Positions 20,356 through 33,559 of a stretch of DNA of 64,000 bases are shown here, one piece after another (position 1 is the first letter of the stretch; every line of letters begins with the position of its first letter). The notes under the pieces were generated by a model. It made no database searches. It saw only the letters and a program-made list of their open reading frames with translations, and was not told where the DNA came from. This stretch comes from Branchiostoma floridae (lineage: Eukaryota; Chordata; Leptocardii; Amphioxiformes; Branchiostomatidae): assembly GCF_000003815.2 (NCBI RefSeq), contig NC_049980.1:2668401-2732400 (forward strand), in the 5' to 3' direction. Both the position numbers and the translations under genes were made by a program.

Positions 20356-22329
20356 CCAAAAAAGCACCACCGACAGGTATAGTTGCATGCACAATTATTC
20401 AAAACCCTCCTAGTGCGGATATTTTGATAAAATGGAAACATTTCAACTGCAAAATGTTACTTAGGCATTACTGTTATGAGACAATCTAACGACTAGTATT
20501 TTCTGTAGCTAGCTTCTTTAACCTAAACTTTGATATAACGTACCTACAGCAGGCAATGGCATTGTTATGATTTGAAGATTTCCTACTTATTCACACAAGA
20601 CAAGGATAGTTCCTGTAGAGTTTCTACCTACTGTAAAACTTTTAAAGAATGGTCGACAGTGTGCTATCAGAATATTAAGCATTGTGTCGGAAACAGATGT
20701 ATGAGGCGTGATCCAACTGTGCAGACAAACAATTCACCGTACAAGATTTTTTTTATTTCTTATGGATACAAAAATAATGTTGTGTATAGTCAAGTGATTC
20801 CGGTGTAAATTGTACACAAACGTATAGAGTGTATCATTTCGAGGAGACAAATCGCAAGTCTGAGACTACAAAAATTGCTGACATTTTTCGGTTTTACCGG
20901 CTATATATAGATACAGTCAGATTCAGATACAGAAAAGGAAACAAATGTAAAAGAGACATTGCAGACAATCCTTTAACTAAATGGGCACAATATGTACTCT
21001 TGATACACACGTTTTCTTTAGAAAATTGTACTTGAAGGAATCGTAGTACGCAGTGCTAAAACATATAAGGTAAGAATACGGTTTTACTGCATTATCAAAT
21101 ACAACGTACAATGCTCCAAATAACTGACGTTAGCAAACTATTAAAATGAAGCTCAACGAAAAAGTATTTTGTAATCAACAGACATGTGGAATATTCAGAT
21201 CTGTCCCTCGCGTGCCACTAGATCAGTGGGTACTGGGCATGTGAAAGAATCGACTTTATAGAAGGTTTGTCCTCCCTAGACATCTAACAGTTGTGGCGCT
21301 GTAACAAGCCCTTCCCATTTCTGAAAGTAAGCTGTGCTGTTTTGTCTACGACAGATTTTTTTCTTCCTTCTCTTTTTCTGCACGATAACTAATAGCCGCA
21401 GTATTACCCTAGGTATTTCGTCAGTCGAAATAAACATCCCAACTTGGTGGATTCCATTTAGATGGTATTCAAAGAAACTGGATTAATTTCAATAAACGTA
21501 CCACTTCTATTTTTGAATCACACAATAAGCGCCCTCAAGCGACCATTACTCGCCAGGCTTCTCGCAGCATGACCGTCCGGAAGGTCCCTGGAATCAGGAA
21601 AAAATGATTAATCAGGAAAGTTTGTAAATCCACTGCATTCCATGATAGGACTTTTAAACTTGTCACATATGTAGCTGGGAAGGAGAGAAATGTCGATAGA
21701 TATCAATTATGCAACTTCATGTCTTGGCTTTATCATTGCTGTACTGACCCGCCCTCCCGAATTAGGACCTGACGGCCACACGTGAGCTATCGTCCAGCCC
21801 GGCTGGGTTTCTCACTACGTATATGCAAGGTTTCCATGTGCTGCAGTATTAACTCGACTGCATCTTAAACCAATTAAACATCTGATTACCATCGATAAAA
21901 CCCTTATCCCATACGTTTCTTTGTAAGGTTTGTATGGAAAATGTTAAAATGTCTGTACATACTCATGATCAGGCAGCTTTGGGCGGTAAATGGTAATTTT
22001 GAATTTCGAACTTAAACAACATTTGGGCTAAATGTTTCAAATTTAGGTTTTATGTAATAGTAGAAGTAGAGTATTATTACAGCAAAATATATCGAGTAAA
22101 TAGGCTCATACCCAGCCAACCATGCTCATTCTCAGGCATTTTCACTGTTACTATTTAACAACCACGAAGCGTAGAATAAACAATGTTTGCAACTAGAAAG
22201 GCCGACATTTGCTTGAGAGCAAATGCAGCATCTTTCAGCCATCTCTCTCCCCATGCAGCAATAGACTGTTAAATCACCCATGTGAAAAATCACTTTAATT
22301 TGCTAATGACATTTTAATCCAAAAATAAA
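20356..22329. other. No supported gene
   Basis: AT-rich sequence. The 78-codon plus frame at 20572-20808 contains four cysteines in a row of spaced positions, but no splice sites or family signature support it. Nothing else is recognised. Confidence 0.45.
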
Positions 22330-22861
22330 TCTTATGAATTACCCATTTGCAAGAATGGACTCTTCCAGTTCACCCCATGTGAATTTGCTCAATAGACTAG
22401 TCCATAAGTACTCCCACTGAAAATATGGCATTGTGAATAAGAAACCGGATCCAAAATTAATTTAGCAACAGAGATCCCCCGTGCATGAAAAGGTATAATA
22501 GACCAGTCCAAAAACGCTTCGGCTAAAATTTTGAATCATCACCCGTACAAAAAGTCCTCAGTGTGCAAGAATGGACTCTTCCTTTGTTACCTCAAGGTGG
22601 AATGGCCATTCGAAAATGACCCAAAAAGTCCCCAAAAAAATCATTTTGAAGTGGTTCATGCCAAAAATCATACATGGGTCATTTGAATGAATATCTAGTG
22701 CACCCCTGTACTAATATTTAGGTCATTTGGTTGTAAAACCAGTGTGCAGCAGCCAAAGGTGTCATTTTTTCGTTAAAAAATTGGCAAAATATCGCAAAAT
22801 TAAACATTTTGATGTACTGAATGCCAAACGTGTTATTGAATCCATGTGCGCATATAACATG
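22330..22861. repeat. AT-rich tandem-like repeat family E
   Basis: CAAGAATGGACTCTTCC occurs at about 22351 and 22567, 216 bases apart, with AATAGACYAGTCCA between and after. Blocks of the type GGTCATTTGG(T/A)TGTAA followed by AGCCAAAnnTGTCATTTTTT match 23755-24035 and 34555-34920. No coding potential is seen. Confidence 0.65.
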
Positions 22862-23730
22862 CATTGGCATAATACCGGTAGTGAGACTTATACCGGCCGA
22901 TAAAAACATAATGGAATTTAAAGAGATCTACACATGCAACAATAGTTATTTCTGAGGTATGCACACTTCAGACATCTAGGTGTCTAATACATCATTTACA
23001 AAGCATCGATTACAATGCATTCGAAGACAACAAGGCGAAAAGTTTTCAGTATCTTTTTCGGGACAGGCAGCTCGTCGTGGGACGAACACACCGTCACATT
23101 CATTGCCAGATTTGTAGATCATAATTACACATGCTCACGACACAAGACGAACATGATTCAACAGCAATCTTGAATTTCTGTTGGTGACCTACAACTCATG
23201 TAAAAGTGTGAAGAACCGTTGCATGATAGCCCGGGTCTACGACTGAATGGGCAAAATTGAACGTACGCAGCCATTTTCCCGCCATTTTTATATCTACGCT
23301 AGCAGTAAAGTGTTACGTCACAGCAGTTGTGACAGACAAAAGTTAAATGAAAATTCTTGACAGTATACGTCCGTTTTCTCATGACATTTTGTATGCTCAT
23401 GCAGGTTTATGTTTTATGCATTTACTAACAGAAAAGGAAGGAACATCAGAGGATGTATAAAGGTACATAGCGACAGTTAATTGTGCCGTGTTTCTTCCGG
23501 CCGGTATTTTGTACCCCCTCCCAACCACGCGCCCGTTCGCCGTGTAATTCCGCGGCGTGTTACAATTACGATATTACGCTTTTAGCAGGACAAGAGTGGC
23601 AGAAAAGTTACACAGAAGAAGTGGCAAGGTTAAGCTATAACAGCAACATGTAACTGGAGAAAATGATGCGTTGACAATTTGTCAAATCAGTATGGCTAGA
23701 GAAATCGTCGTAAACGTGCCGGTATTATGA
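22862..23730 (-). mobile_element. Element D, copy 2, inverted relative to copy 1
   Basis: Begins GGCATAATACCGG and ends CCGGTATTATG, giving CATAATACCGG ends in both directions. The interior is the complement of 10912-11790 with small indels. It is flanked on both sides by family E sequence (22330-22861 and 23755-24035), suggesting insertion into a pre-existing family E block. Confidence 0.8.
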
Positions 23731-23754
23731 TAATAGATGTTATGGAGGGCACTC

Positions 23755-24035
23755 CCATACAGGAGCCAAAAATGTCCTTTTTTTAAATGATCAAAAAATC
23801 GCAAAAGTAAGCATTTTTATGTACTGTGTGCCCAAACTCTTCATGAATCTATATGGGCATATGGTCAAGGCACCTACCAAATTCCAGGTCATTCGGATGT
23901 AATACAAGGGTACAGGTGGTAAAAACATACAGTTTTGGTCTACGAATTGCCAAAAAAAGCTAAATTCAATCATTTTAAAGGCAGATGAAAAATGCCATTA
24001 TGCCTAATTTCAGGCAGTTCGGTCCAGGAACGACG
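23755..24035. repeat. Family E repeat, continuation
   Basis: GGAGCCAAAAATGTCC, CCAAATTCCAGGTCATTCGG and GTAATACAAGGGTACAGG blocks match 34640-34870 and 22700-22800. Confidence 0.65.
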
Positions 24036-24065
24036 GAGATATTGTGCTTTGAAGATTTAACAGGA

Positions 24066-24750
24066 GAAAAAAGAGTTCGGACACCTCATACCTCCATCAT
24101 TCTGATTATGCAAATGCCTTCCACATTTGCATAATTCATGCTTGCTTTTTTACACCTTTCTCTAACTTACACAGGTCACAATGTTGACAATCCAGTCGTA
24201 CTTAGATAAATTAGGACACTTTCACATTAATTATGCAAATTAGGGACTTATTTACATAATAAGTATCTGCTTAACTTCCGCCTGCCACAAACTACATATG
24301 TAACGTGTATTTAAGTCCTATGTTGGAAAACGCTTTAAATGTAGACTGAATTAATTCCAAATTTGCATAATTTGCACTTCATGATATACATCTCTGTCAC
24401 AGGTATATCTGCATACCAAATATCATGAAAATCCATCATTCCTATGTTCCATTATGCTCCTTGGAAGATTTTGACAAAAACACCTGCTTTTCCAGAGCAA
24501 GCTAGGGGGCCCAAACATACACCACTTCTTCCTTACATCACAAGCTATCTGCCACCAAAACATCAAGACCATAGCATGTCCAGGTAAAAAGATACAAAAA
24601 TTGAAGTTCTGCTGCAGTACTAGGGTCACATACCAGGGGGCCCAAAATGGACCTTGACCTTTGTCTTCCCAACCCCTACCAACATACCAAATATCATCGT
24701 AGTCCATTAAGAGGTTCTCAAGTTATGATGACCACAAATATCCGGAAACA

Positions 24751-24831
<81 letters not shown>

Positions 24832-24870
24832 TCTCAAAACTATACTCCCATTTTTCATGGAGGTAATAAA
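24066..24870 (+). repeat. Family A, near full-length copy with CA microsatellite
   Basis: Starts GAGTTCGGACACCTCATACC. It contains TTATGCAAATTAGGG and TTTGCATAAT segments, the CATACCAAATATCATGAAAATCC blocks (twice) and an (AC)n tract at 24752-24825, and ends TTTTTCATGGAGGTAATAAA. The inverted CCTCCAT...ATGGAGG ends suggest a non-autonomous DNA transposon. Confidence 0.85.
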
Positions 24871-25377
24871 GAAGGAAGAAGAAAATTGCGAATACAATAT
24901 ATTTAACCATACCTGTGGTATGGCTGAAATATGATAAAGAATAAAATGTCCTTTGTATCACGGCTCTAACACATCTGTATGATAGAGAACTCAGATAATG
25001 ACCCTTGCATAGTGCTTGCAATATATCCATTTCAAACAAATAGTTACAATTTTCTCTATTACAAAATCCAATACTTTCATGTCATTAATATTTCATGACG
25101 ACAACAACAGTGAAAGACTGTCCTGATTATATCCATGAATTACTCCTGAGCTTTTTAACCCAATTTGTCAGCATCTCACATCAGTGGAATGGTTTTAAAT
25201 TTGTCCAAAAGAACTTGTGCCATTTGGGGCCAATTACATCACATAATTAATCGGCTTGTTTTTTAAACAATAACTACATTTGACGTAGTTTCTTTTACTC
25301 GTTACTTTTCATACCGTCTAGATTTATATATTAGGTTTCATACCATCTATATACCAGGCTTTCATACCATCTATATA
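24871..25377. other. No feature seen
   Basis: AT-rich sequence with a short duplication of TTCATACCATCTATATA near 25340-25380. Confidence 0.5.
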
Positions 25378-25493
25378 CTGTAAATGCATTTAAGTCCGCG
25401 GGGATTTAATTTAGCGGTAGCGGGAAAATCGACTTTTCGCGGTGGTTTTCATTTTGCGGTAGCGCCATCCCGCGAACTTAAATGCATTTACAG
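25378..25493. mobile_element. Family F MITE, copy 1
   Basis: The ends are inverted repeats: CTGTAAATGCATTTAAGTCC at 25378 and GAACTTAAATGCATTTACAG at 25493. The interior is GCGGTAGCGGGAAAATCGAC, then TTTTCGCGGTGGTTTT. Two further copies in the opposite orientation lie at 62000-62149 and 62785-62895. Confidence 0.85.
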
Positions 25494-25832
25494 CGCTGCA
25501 CTGTAGTCACGCACTGTCGTGCAAAACCCGGTCCTATACAGACGGATAGAACACTTTGCTTTTGACTTGTGCTTGCGTGAGCCACTACCACTGATCTAAT
25601 CGTATCTACCCTCTTAATACGTAATACAGTCCTACCTTTGTAGTATGATGTAATATAGTAGGTCGTGTGAAGAAATGAATGAATGCGAACTCAATAAATC
25701 TGTATTCAATGTTCGAAGATCGGGTCTGTGTGCAATTTGTGTATTTTAAGTACCCGTGTGTCGTCACCGTAGTGTGTTAATCATTTCATGACAGAGTAGT
25801 AATACGTACATGTAGCGGAAAGGGGTGCCTTA

Positions 25833-26078
25833 AGGCCCCCTCTCACTTGACGTGCGGCACGCTTGCGGCATTGCTGCGTTCGTTCACTGCGTCACTGTTT
25901 TGTTATTTTCTTCGATTTTTTATGATTCAGATATTGCGCAATACGTAAAAGTATAACATAAAAGACGACAAAATATACAACAAGTAAGAAAATTCGTTCT
26001 TTATCTCTGAAATTCGTTGAGCATCTTCCGAACGCAGCAATGCCGCAAGCGTGCCGCACGTCAAGTGAGAGGGGGCCT
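25833..26078. mobile_element. PIF/Harbinger-like MITE, 246 bp
   Basis: The two ~50-base ends are near-perfect inverted repeats beginning AGGCCCCCTCTCACTTGACG. TTA is present directly outside both ends (25830-25832 and 26079-26081), matching the TWA target-site duplication typical of PIF/Harbinger. There is no coding capacity; the interior is about 145 bases of AT-rich sequence. Confidence 0.88.
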
Positions 26079-26081
26079 TTA

Positions 26082-28240
26082 GGCGGCGCCAGCAGAAGGA
26101 AAATGTGAAGCGGCCGCCGCGAAAACCGCGAACATTAAACCAGCGCGAAAGTTTCTGCATTTTACCAGGCTAGTCTATATACGTTACAACACCGAATAGA
26201 ATAGCAAAGGATGTACGCAAGCCACCTACCGTGGGGAATTGGTTGTATATAAGCTTCGGGATTACCTTTCAAGAAAACGGCATTTTAAACACTTCTTAAG
26301 AATTCCCCTTTTCTTTTGATGCTTTTTTTTCTATCATTATCGCCGTTTTGTTTTATTGTCGTTTTTAGCACAGCATCTACACTTTCCCTCCTCTCGGTTT
26401 TTCTATCCGCCAGTGTAGCCTTTATCTTTTATACGCTATTCGTACAATAGCAAAGATGCCATGTTTTCTTCCAGACTCATACACGAATCATACTATTGTT
26501 CCTTTTTTCTGCAGTCCCGAGCTATAGTTGAGATATAGCCAGGCCTTATAACAAGAGTTCATTACTTTCAAAGTACAATGAGAATCGTGCCCATTTTCAT
26601 TTTATAACAGATAATAAAAATACCAAAATTACCAAAGACGGCAACCTTTGGCCGTTTTCCCACCTTTAAACATTCAACAGGTGTGAGCTTAGCCCATTAT
26701 TCGTGCTTTTACAGTCAGAGTAACATTATTCCGGTATTTGTGGCATTATAATACGGCTGGCCCCTTCTGGCGGCCTGACTTTGATGGGAAAGGGGCATGG
26801 ATGTGTTGACCCGATATAAAATCGGCGTTCATTTATCGATTTCTGACACAACAATGATCCCTCTCGTGGGGAAACGACTGTTCATGTGCTTCTGTCCTTT
26901 TTGAGTTTGTGATTGATGTAGTAGAACACAGATGGGGCCAAGCATACGGGGCAACGGCAGGCTATTCTGCCGAAAGCCGAAATGCGTCAACTTTTCCTTC
27001 AAAGTTCTCACCGAAAACACGTACCCCAATCGGTTAGCACAAGACCCACTGAAATCAAGGATAACATATATTCTATCCGAAAAAATACGGTAGTCTTTCT
27101 AGTAGTCTTTCAAACACTTGACAGAAAACATATTTTGCTGGGGGCTTTCTTAGGCAGTCTGTTTATTAATTTGAATCATGTAACGATGATGGAAATGAAA
27201 CAACTACGGGCGTCTATTTCTTCTGCATTACGGTGAAGCTATAATTAACTTTAGCTTTCCTGATGTAATGTGTTATCAAAACGGCTTACTGTACGATCAC
27301 CAAATTTCCAGGGAGTGAGGTGCTTATTGAGTTTTATTATTCCTGAAATTTTATATCATTATTAAGTAATATGACGTCATAGTGACGGGCACTTTTCCGC
27401 AAACCGTCTGGATAGGGTTAATTTGGTTGTTATAAGTACAGACCAGGTCTTTCATTTGGCCCGTAACATGATGAGTTATGAATAATGACCCTGGTCCTCC
27501 CAACGGACATATTGGAAGGAATTGGGGTTTATGTCAGATTTCAGCCTGGATCTAACAGGACAAAATGGTAGGGCAAACTTGCGATTTGGAGTTTACCGAA
27601 GTAAATGTTTCTTGTTACGAAACACAACTGGATCACGGCCTGCCATCATCGAAAGCATGTTGGTCTAACACATTCTTGTAATCATGTGCTTCATATAGAA
27701 ATCATTGATATCTACACTGAAGCGCGCGAAGTGGTGAATATCGGATAGGGTTGTGCATAAAATCATATTTTCATACATTTTAAAGGAACACAATTGAAAG
27801 TCACAGTATTATAAGAAGATTTTGTGTGTTTATTCATCTGCACATCTACCGAATGGGGTAGAAACATTCATGGTGTCAATGTGACCCAAATGCTGAGGCC
27901 TGTGTATTGTCTAGTATCAAGGTGCTGAAATGTATGAAAAGAAAATATAATGTTGTTGTAATAATTTTTTAATCTATTTATCGGCAGGAAAAATCGATTC
28001 AAACCCTCGTCCCATAGTAGCCTTGATAGTAGCCTTGGTAAATAGTGCTTGAGAGTTCACTTTAACCCATTCCTCATTAACAACGTTTTTCCTATGTTGG
28101 ATACTTTGTTTACGACTAATAGCTCTCGAGCATGAAAATAACCTCCAGTCATCCTTGTATTGTGTTACTATAAGATAACAAGACGCCTATCTTCTTACTC
28201 CCCAAACAGAGGTTAGACTTCGGCTGTGTTTCTGTACGTT
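26082..28240. other. No supported gene
   Basis: A TATATAAG at 26244 is the only promoter-like word noticed. The ATGGAAATGAAACAACTACG frame near 27190 and others are short and unsupported. TGGATCACGGCCTGCCA at 27630 recurs at 48478. Confidence 0.45.
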
Positions 28241-28340
28241 TTTTTGCCGTTTTTATCGGGCTTTCTATTTTGTGTTATATCTTGTATTGCCAAAACCAAA
28301 CATACAATACAAAATAGAAAGCCCGATACAAACGACAAAA
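28241..28340. repeat. Inverted-repeat hairpin with nested stem
   Basis: The 20-base arms at 28254-28273 and 28309-28328 (TATCGGGCTTTCTATTTTGT and its complement) are identical. An inner stem GTATTG/CAATAC lies at 28284 and 28305, with weaker outer pairing of GCCGTTTT against AAACGAC. It is a foldback MITE or an inverted duplication. Confidence 0.75.
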
Positions 28341-30300
28341 GAACGTTGCAAAAACGGCCGGAGCCTAACTTCTGCTTTGAGAGTAATCTTCGTACTGGTC
28401 TTTTGTTGTATACACGAATATTTGTATACTGTTATAATATGCACTTTGTGTACAATATGAAGATTATCTCGCACCGTTTTGCCTCTTTAGCCCCCCCCCC
28501 TTCTATCCCACGAGAGAGCAGGTGTGACTAAGTTTCGATTTGAGGCAAATTACCGAGTTCTCCGATAGGCTAACCGAGCGCGACAGGCCGACTTCATCTG
28601 AAGGCAGGTTGTCGTGATTTGAGGTCTGTGATCGCGGTTGGATACGGTCCAGTGCAGGACGATATTTCTTCCCCATCTCACCCTTACTACTGGCAATACC
28701 AAATGACTACCAAGAGTGGAAGATTTATCAAGTTGAACATTGGACCATTGAAATGTCTTTAGGTGACCATAAAGACAATGATTAGGAAGAAAAATATATT
28801 GCGAATTGATTAAGAAAAATACTAGTTGATGAAGAGTTGTTGTTTTTCGCTGTATCCTGTCCCCTCTCTTCACTTAGAGCACTTTTAATGTATGAAGGAC
28901 TGCGTATTAGGCCCCAACATCTCCAACCAGGACCTACTAGAAGCTGACCAGGAGGCCGTGGCCTGGCTGCAGTACTAGCACGGAACGATATGATGAATGT
29001 ATGAAGGCAGGGATCCTAACCAAAGCAATTGAAAACTAAAATACGCAGGTAGAATCAGCTCATGTGCGAGTGGCTGAAGCTGCTCATGACTATAACCATG
29101 TGTAGTAGGGAATGCTAACCCCAATCAAGAAGAACATATAGACGTGTTGAAACGACAAAGAACTGGTTAAAAGATGCACGCTGTCCCTGCACAGTGTGGT
29201 GAACATTGCAACGGGACAAACCTGAAAAGCACATGAAAACAATGTATGTAAGAATCACTGCTGTGCACAATTTTCAGCTAAAATGGATTTTGGGGAGTCG
29301 AACGAAATCCGTCCTCCATCAGCCAGAAAATGTTTTGAGTCTTGACTGTTTCGCTTCTGAATTAGTTTTTTTTTTTTGGTGATATAGTACATTTTGTAAA
29401 GTGACTACGTATTTTACATCAGTGTACGCTATCTGGCTCCTAATATACCTCAACTATTTTAATGCCACATTTAGAGCAGACGACTTTAGGTAACAATTTT
29501 AGGTCAAACTTTTGTGTCTAGCTTGCCTTCCTTCTTCTGTATTCACCACAAATGACCATCAGACACCACAAACAGGAGACGAATATTCTCCATACATCAT
29601 AAAACCAAGCCTAATTTGTCATGTCGCAACGCTACAAGGGGGTTTGGGTTGGTGGTTTCTGCGTCGTCAATTTCCGCGGGACCGCAGGTGGTACCCGGCC
29701 TATGTGACGTAATTTTCCATTAGTGCGCTGGGTGGATAATTACGTCGTGCGGGGAGTGAAATGGGCGTGGCACCTGCCGTAATCAGATGATATCTCTGAC
29801 GTACTACAGGCGTCTACTCCGCCCAAAGGTCCCTTGGGAACAATGGCAGTGATGAAAAATACGCATAGTAATCACTGGTACATTTTGTAACTTCAATCAA
29901 CTTTCATTTAACGTTATGTTTGATTTTATAACATGAATTCATATTTTACTGAAAAAAGATGCTAAAATATATCATTTGAACTTATTTCATTTTTTTGTAT
30001 CTTTAGAATGAGTTTAGATACACAGTGTTGTTTACATCGCTTAATTTACAACAGACTTTTAAGAGTTGAGATTTACCTATCGGAGAAATTTACAGTAGTG
30101 AAAATATAATATAAAGTCAGCTTGGCCAAGTGTGAACTTGGACGTGAGAGCCGTATCCCTGACACACCGCCGTGAAATTGTGCTTAATTAAGACATCAAT
30201 CCTAATTAATAGGTAACACTTTGTCCACCTACAAGGGGCACGCAGAATCAGGAAATATGACCGCATTGTTCTGATATGATCTAAAGGAATAACAGCCAAA
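28341..30300. other. No supported gene
   Basis: Unique-looking sequence. The stretch 28880-28980 has a somewhat codon-like look (MKDCVLGPNIS frame) but stops quickly. No splice sites or motifs are convincing. Confidence 0.4.
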
Positions 30301-30318
30301 ACATGGCTATCGATTGCA

Positions 30319-30623
30319 ACACCACAAAACTTCAGTGTGTGTGTTTGTCTGTGTGCGTGTGTTTGTGTGTCTTAGTATGTGTGTGTAAGTGTTATTGTAT
30401 GTTTCGTATGTGTGGGGGTGATTGTGAGTGTCAATATGCGTGTGTGAGAATGTGTATGTTAGCGATTGTGTGATTGAGAGTGTGTGCTTGTGTAGGTGTG
30501 TGTCTGTGTTCGTATGTGTGTGTAAGTGTGTGTTTGTGTTTAAATCTGTGAGTGTGGGCATGTGTGTGAGTGTGAGCACTTGTGTGTGTGTGTGTTTGAG
30601 TGTGTATGATGCGTTTCTCTCTC

Positions 30624-30659
<36 letters not shown>

Positions 30660-30713
30660 AGAGAGAGAGAGAGTGTGTGTGTATGTGTCTATGTGTGAGT
30701 GTCTATGATGTGC

Positions 30714-30780
<67 letters not shown>

Positions 30781-30794
30781 TGTGTGTGAGTCAT
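30319..30794. repeat. Degenerate then pure (GT)n microsatellite
   Basis: About 475 bases dominated by TG dinucleotides, with GAGAGAGA at 30658-30673 and an almost pure tract at 30717-30786. Cys/Val or His/Thr open frames on either strand are artefacts. Confidence 0.97.
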
Positions 30795-32350
30795 ATTTGA
30801 GCACATTCTGCGCTAGCATTCTGCCCCGGACTGTTTTCCTCGCCCTTGCCGATCAGAACGCCTTGCCTAGATGGGGAGTAGATTGAAACAGTCAAGTCAA
30901 GAGTTAATCAATTTTGGGCGGCGATGCATCACAATACACGCCAGTCCCTGTGCGCACAGAAAATTAATTTACAAACCGCGAAAATCCGTTAGTGTTATTA
31001 TCCCGAGAAAGAATGGTGCCATACCTGGATTGATTTTAATCATTCCCCCCATTGTTCTCCTTACCGCAGGCTTTGTGCGTGGGGACTGGGACAGGATAGA
31101 AACAAGATTCCAATCGTTCCCCACAACCGCCAAAGGGACATTTGTCCTACCCCAATCCTAAACAACCTTTCGTCAGTTACTCTAGTTTAGTAAACAGCGC
31201 AATATGCACACTTATGTTTCATCAACAACGTAGTATTCTATAATCATGAAGACCGGACACAGTCCTGTGTTGAATTTATACATTTTTCTTCATATAATGC
31301 CCCTTCCATTTTATTCAGTTGATGATGAGTTTTCTTTTGACAGTCAAAAGCGTCGTGTTGTGCATTGCGTCATTATCACTCCTAGAAATCCGCAGCAAAG
31401 TGCCCCGCAGTTCTTCCAAGGGACTGGGCATTATCGGGAAACCTATTTAGGGCAGTAAAAGTGCCCATTCTTCTCCTAATTAGGTAAGGCGGGTGGTAAT
31501 GTAATATACGCTAATGTGTCCTTCATGCGTTTGTCCCTGTCTGATGTTGTACTTAAGTTTAGCCAGAGTCAACTGAACTGTTAGTCGTATCATGTGCCAA
31601 TTTTTCACGAAGAAAAAAATGGTCATACTTTCGAAACTTCTAACTGGCAGAGAATTTAGAAATGAGTTTTCTGTCAAGTAGTTCCCCACATTAAGTTATC
31701 AAAGTTATCTTCAAAAAGTAATTAATGCAACCATCTTGTAATTCGAAGATCTGTACCTAAGGATACCCAAAAGATACCAACTATTAAAAATATTTGGAAG
31801 TTATAAATGCAAACTATCCTGCTTACGGCAAGGATGGAGATGACTATTGTTTGATGCTTTTAAGGAAATAAAGAATAGTTGGATGATGGGTGATTGTTTG
31901 ACATACTACGTGCACTGATGAGTGAACCTTGCCGAAAACCGGTACTAAAGATTTGTCCCAGTGGAACTGTATTGGAAGTTTGAGAGTAGCGGAAGTGCAC
32001 ATAATTGAAGGAGACAGTGATCTGTGTGTCGGTCAAAGGTTCAGCAGGCTTGGAGCGATTCATTAACTACAGGAGGTGGGGCCGTGGTTAACAATGTTAT
32101 ATGTCACACGAAGACGCCAAGCTGAATGACATGTTTTGCGAAAAATTGATTATAAGAAGGGATGTTGCGGGAAGTCCCAAAACCTATAGTTTTTGTTAAT
32201 AAAGAAAAATATTAAGATATCAAAACAAGTGACCGTAGGTAACATACTCTGTTACGTATTTATGGATATCGCCACATCAGTTCCAACAATATATATATGC
32301 TGTTTCAGACAGACAAATAACAACTAACAAGAAAGAAAACGAAACCCTAC
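30795..32350. other. No supported gene
   Basis: Frames at 30871-31161 and 31246-31458 lack family signatures. No repeat is recognised. Confidence 0.45.
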
Positions 32351-32359
32351 TGTTACTGT

Positions 32360-33510
32360 TAGCGTATGTGCTTGTTTATTATAACTCTGGCACTGACCAG
32401 GCACTGACCATGCAATGTGCTAGGAGTCTTGCGAGCCACTGCGAAATAAAAACAACGTGCATCATCGCGCAACTGAGTGCAGACGACATGCCAAACTACA
32501 TACGAATACGCCCAACGGAACATAGAGATACAGATGCGAACACTCATCACCTCCGCCGATCACATTACTTTGTCGGTGGAGATTACCCTCCGGTCACAGA
32601 GTAATAACGCACACACAAGTACGAAAGTAGTACATTTCCGCAGTGACCAAGTTGAAAATCCGGGAAAACGGTTAAGGTATGGTCAGAAACGTCCGGGATG
32701 TCGCCTGAAGGGTCACTGGACGGTCTCTCAACAGAGAGGAAGATGGCGAGTAGGTGGGATTCGCATGATTTGAACCTAATTGTCTAAATCATTACTCAAT
32801 CTATCTGCATACCACAAATCATGACGATCTTTAAACCCCATCTTGGGCAATGCTCGTTCATAGTCTCAAACAAGATCGGTCCCTTCTATATATACTGTAA
32901 TACATCTACACACGGATAACGTCTGCTTGGAGAGTTAACGACGTGTGCCCGGACAGCCCTGATCAAGCTAAGGCTACCAATGCCTACTGACAGCAGATAC
33001 CTTTGAGATGGGGAGGTTTACTGGAATATTATAGTACTTATACAAACAGCTACGGTAAAAAAAAAACTCAGGTGTCATCTCGAGCGGGCGATATGCTAAA
33101 CTACATACGGATGCAGCAGAGGGAACATAGAGGTACTCCTTCTCGGAGTAACCAGTGAAGCGCAGCCTAACATCTGCTTTGTATGGAGTCTTCTGATAGA
33201 AAACAGATGATGTGTCAGTTAAGCTGCACGAAAAGCCAAACATCTGCTTGAAGAAATTCGAGTCAGCGCACCACTACAGAAGCCAACGACTGTTCCACAA
33301 TACCGAGAAAATAGGGGTGATATTTGAGATTATTACATCTCTTATACTGACAGCTACCGTGATAAAAAAAGTGCATCGTCACGCAACTACGAGCAGACGA
33401 CATGCCAAACTACATATGAATACAGTAACGAGAACATAGAGATACAGCTGCGAGCAGTTGTTACATCACCCAACTACAATACTCCGTCGGCGGTTACCCT
33501 TCTAATCATC
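32360..33510 (+). repeat. Family R: three diverged copies in a cluster
   Basis: A module of the form GTGCATCATCGCGCAACT, then GCAGACGACATGCCAAACTA, then GGAACATAGAGATACAG, ending near an ACTCCGTCGG-type word, is found at about 32455-32600, 33060-33160 and 33370-33500. A fourth is at 55885-56045. The preceding word ACTTATACAAACAGCTACGR is shared with 55865. Between the first two, 32790-32835 matches the family A block CTGCATACCACAAATCATGACG. Open frames here are not conserved between copies. Confidence 0.7.
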
Positions 33511-33559
33511 GTATACCTAACAACACCATCTGTCCACGGTGCTAATTACCAGCACCGTG

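Noticed and set aside
30428-30886. 152-codon Cys/Val frame and complementary His/Thr frame
   Set aside because: Pure consequence of the (GT)n microsatellite.
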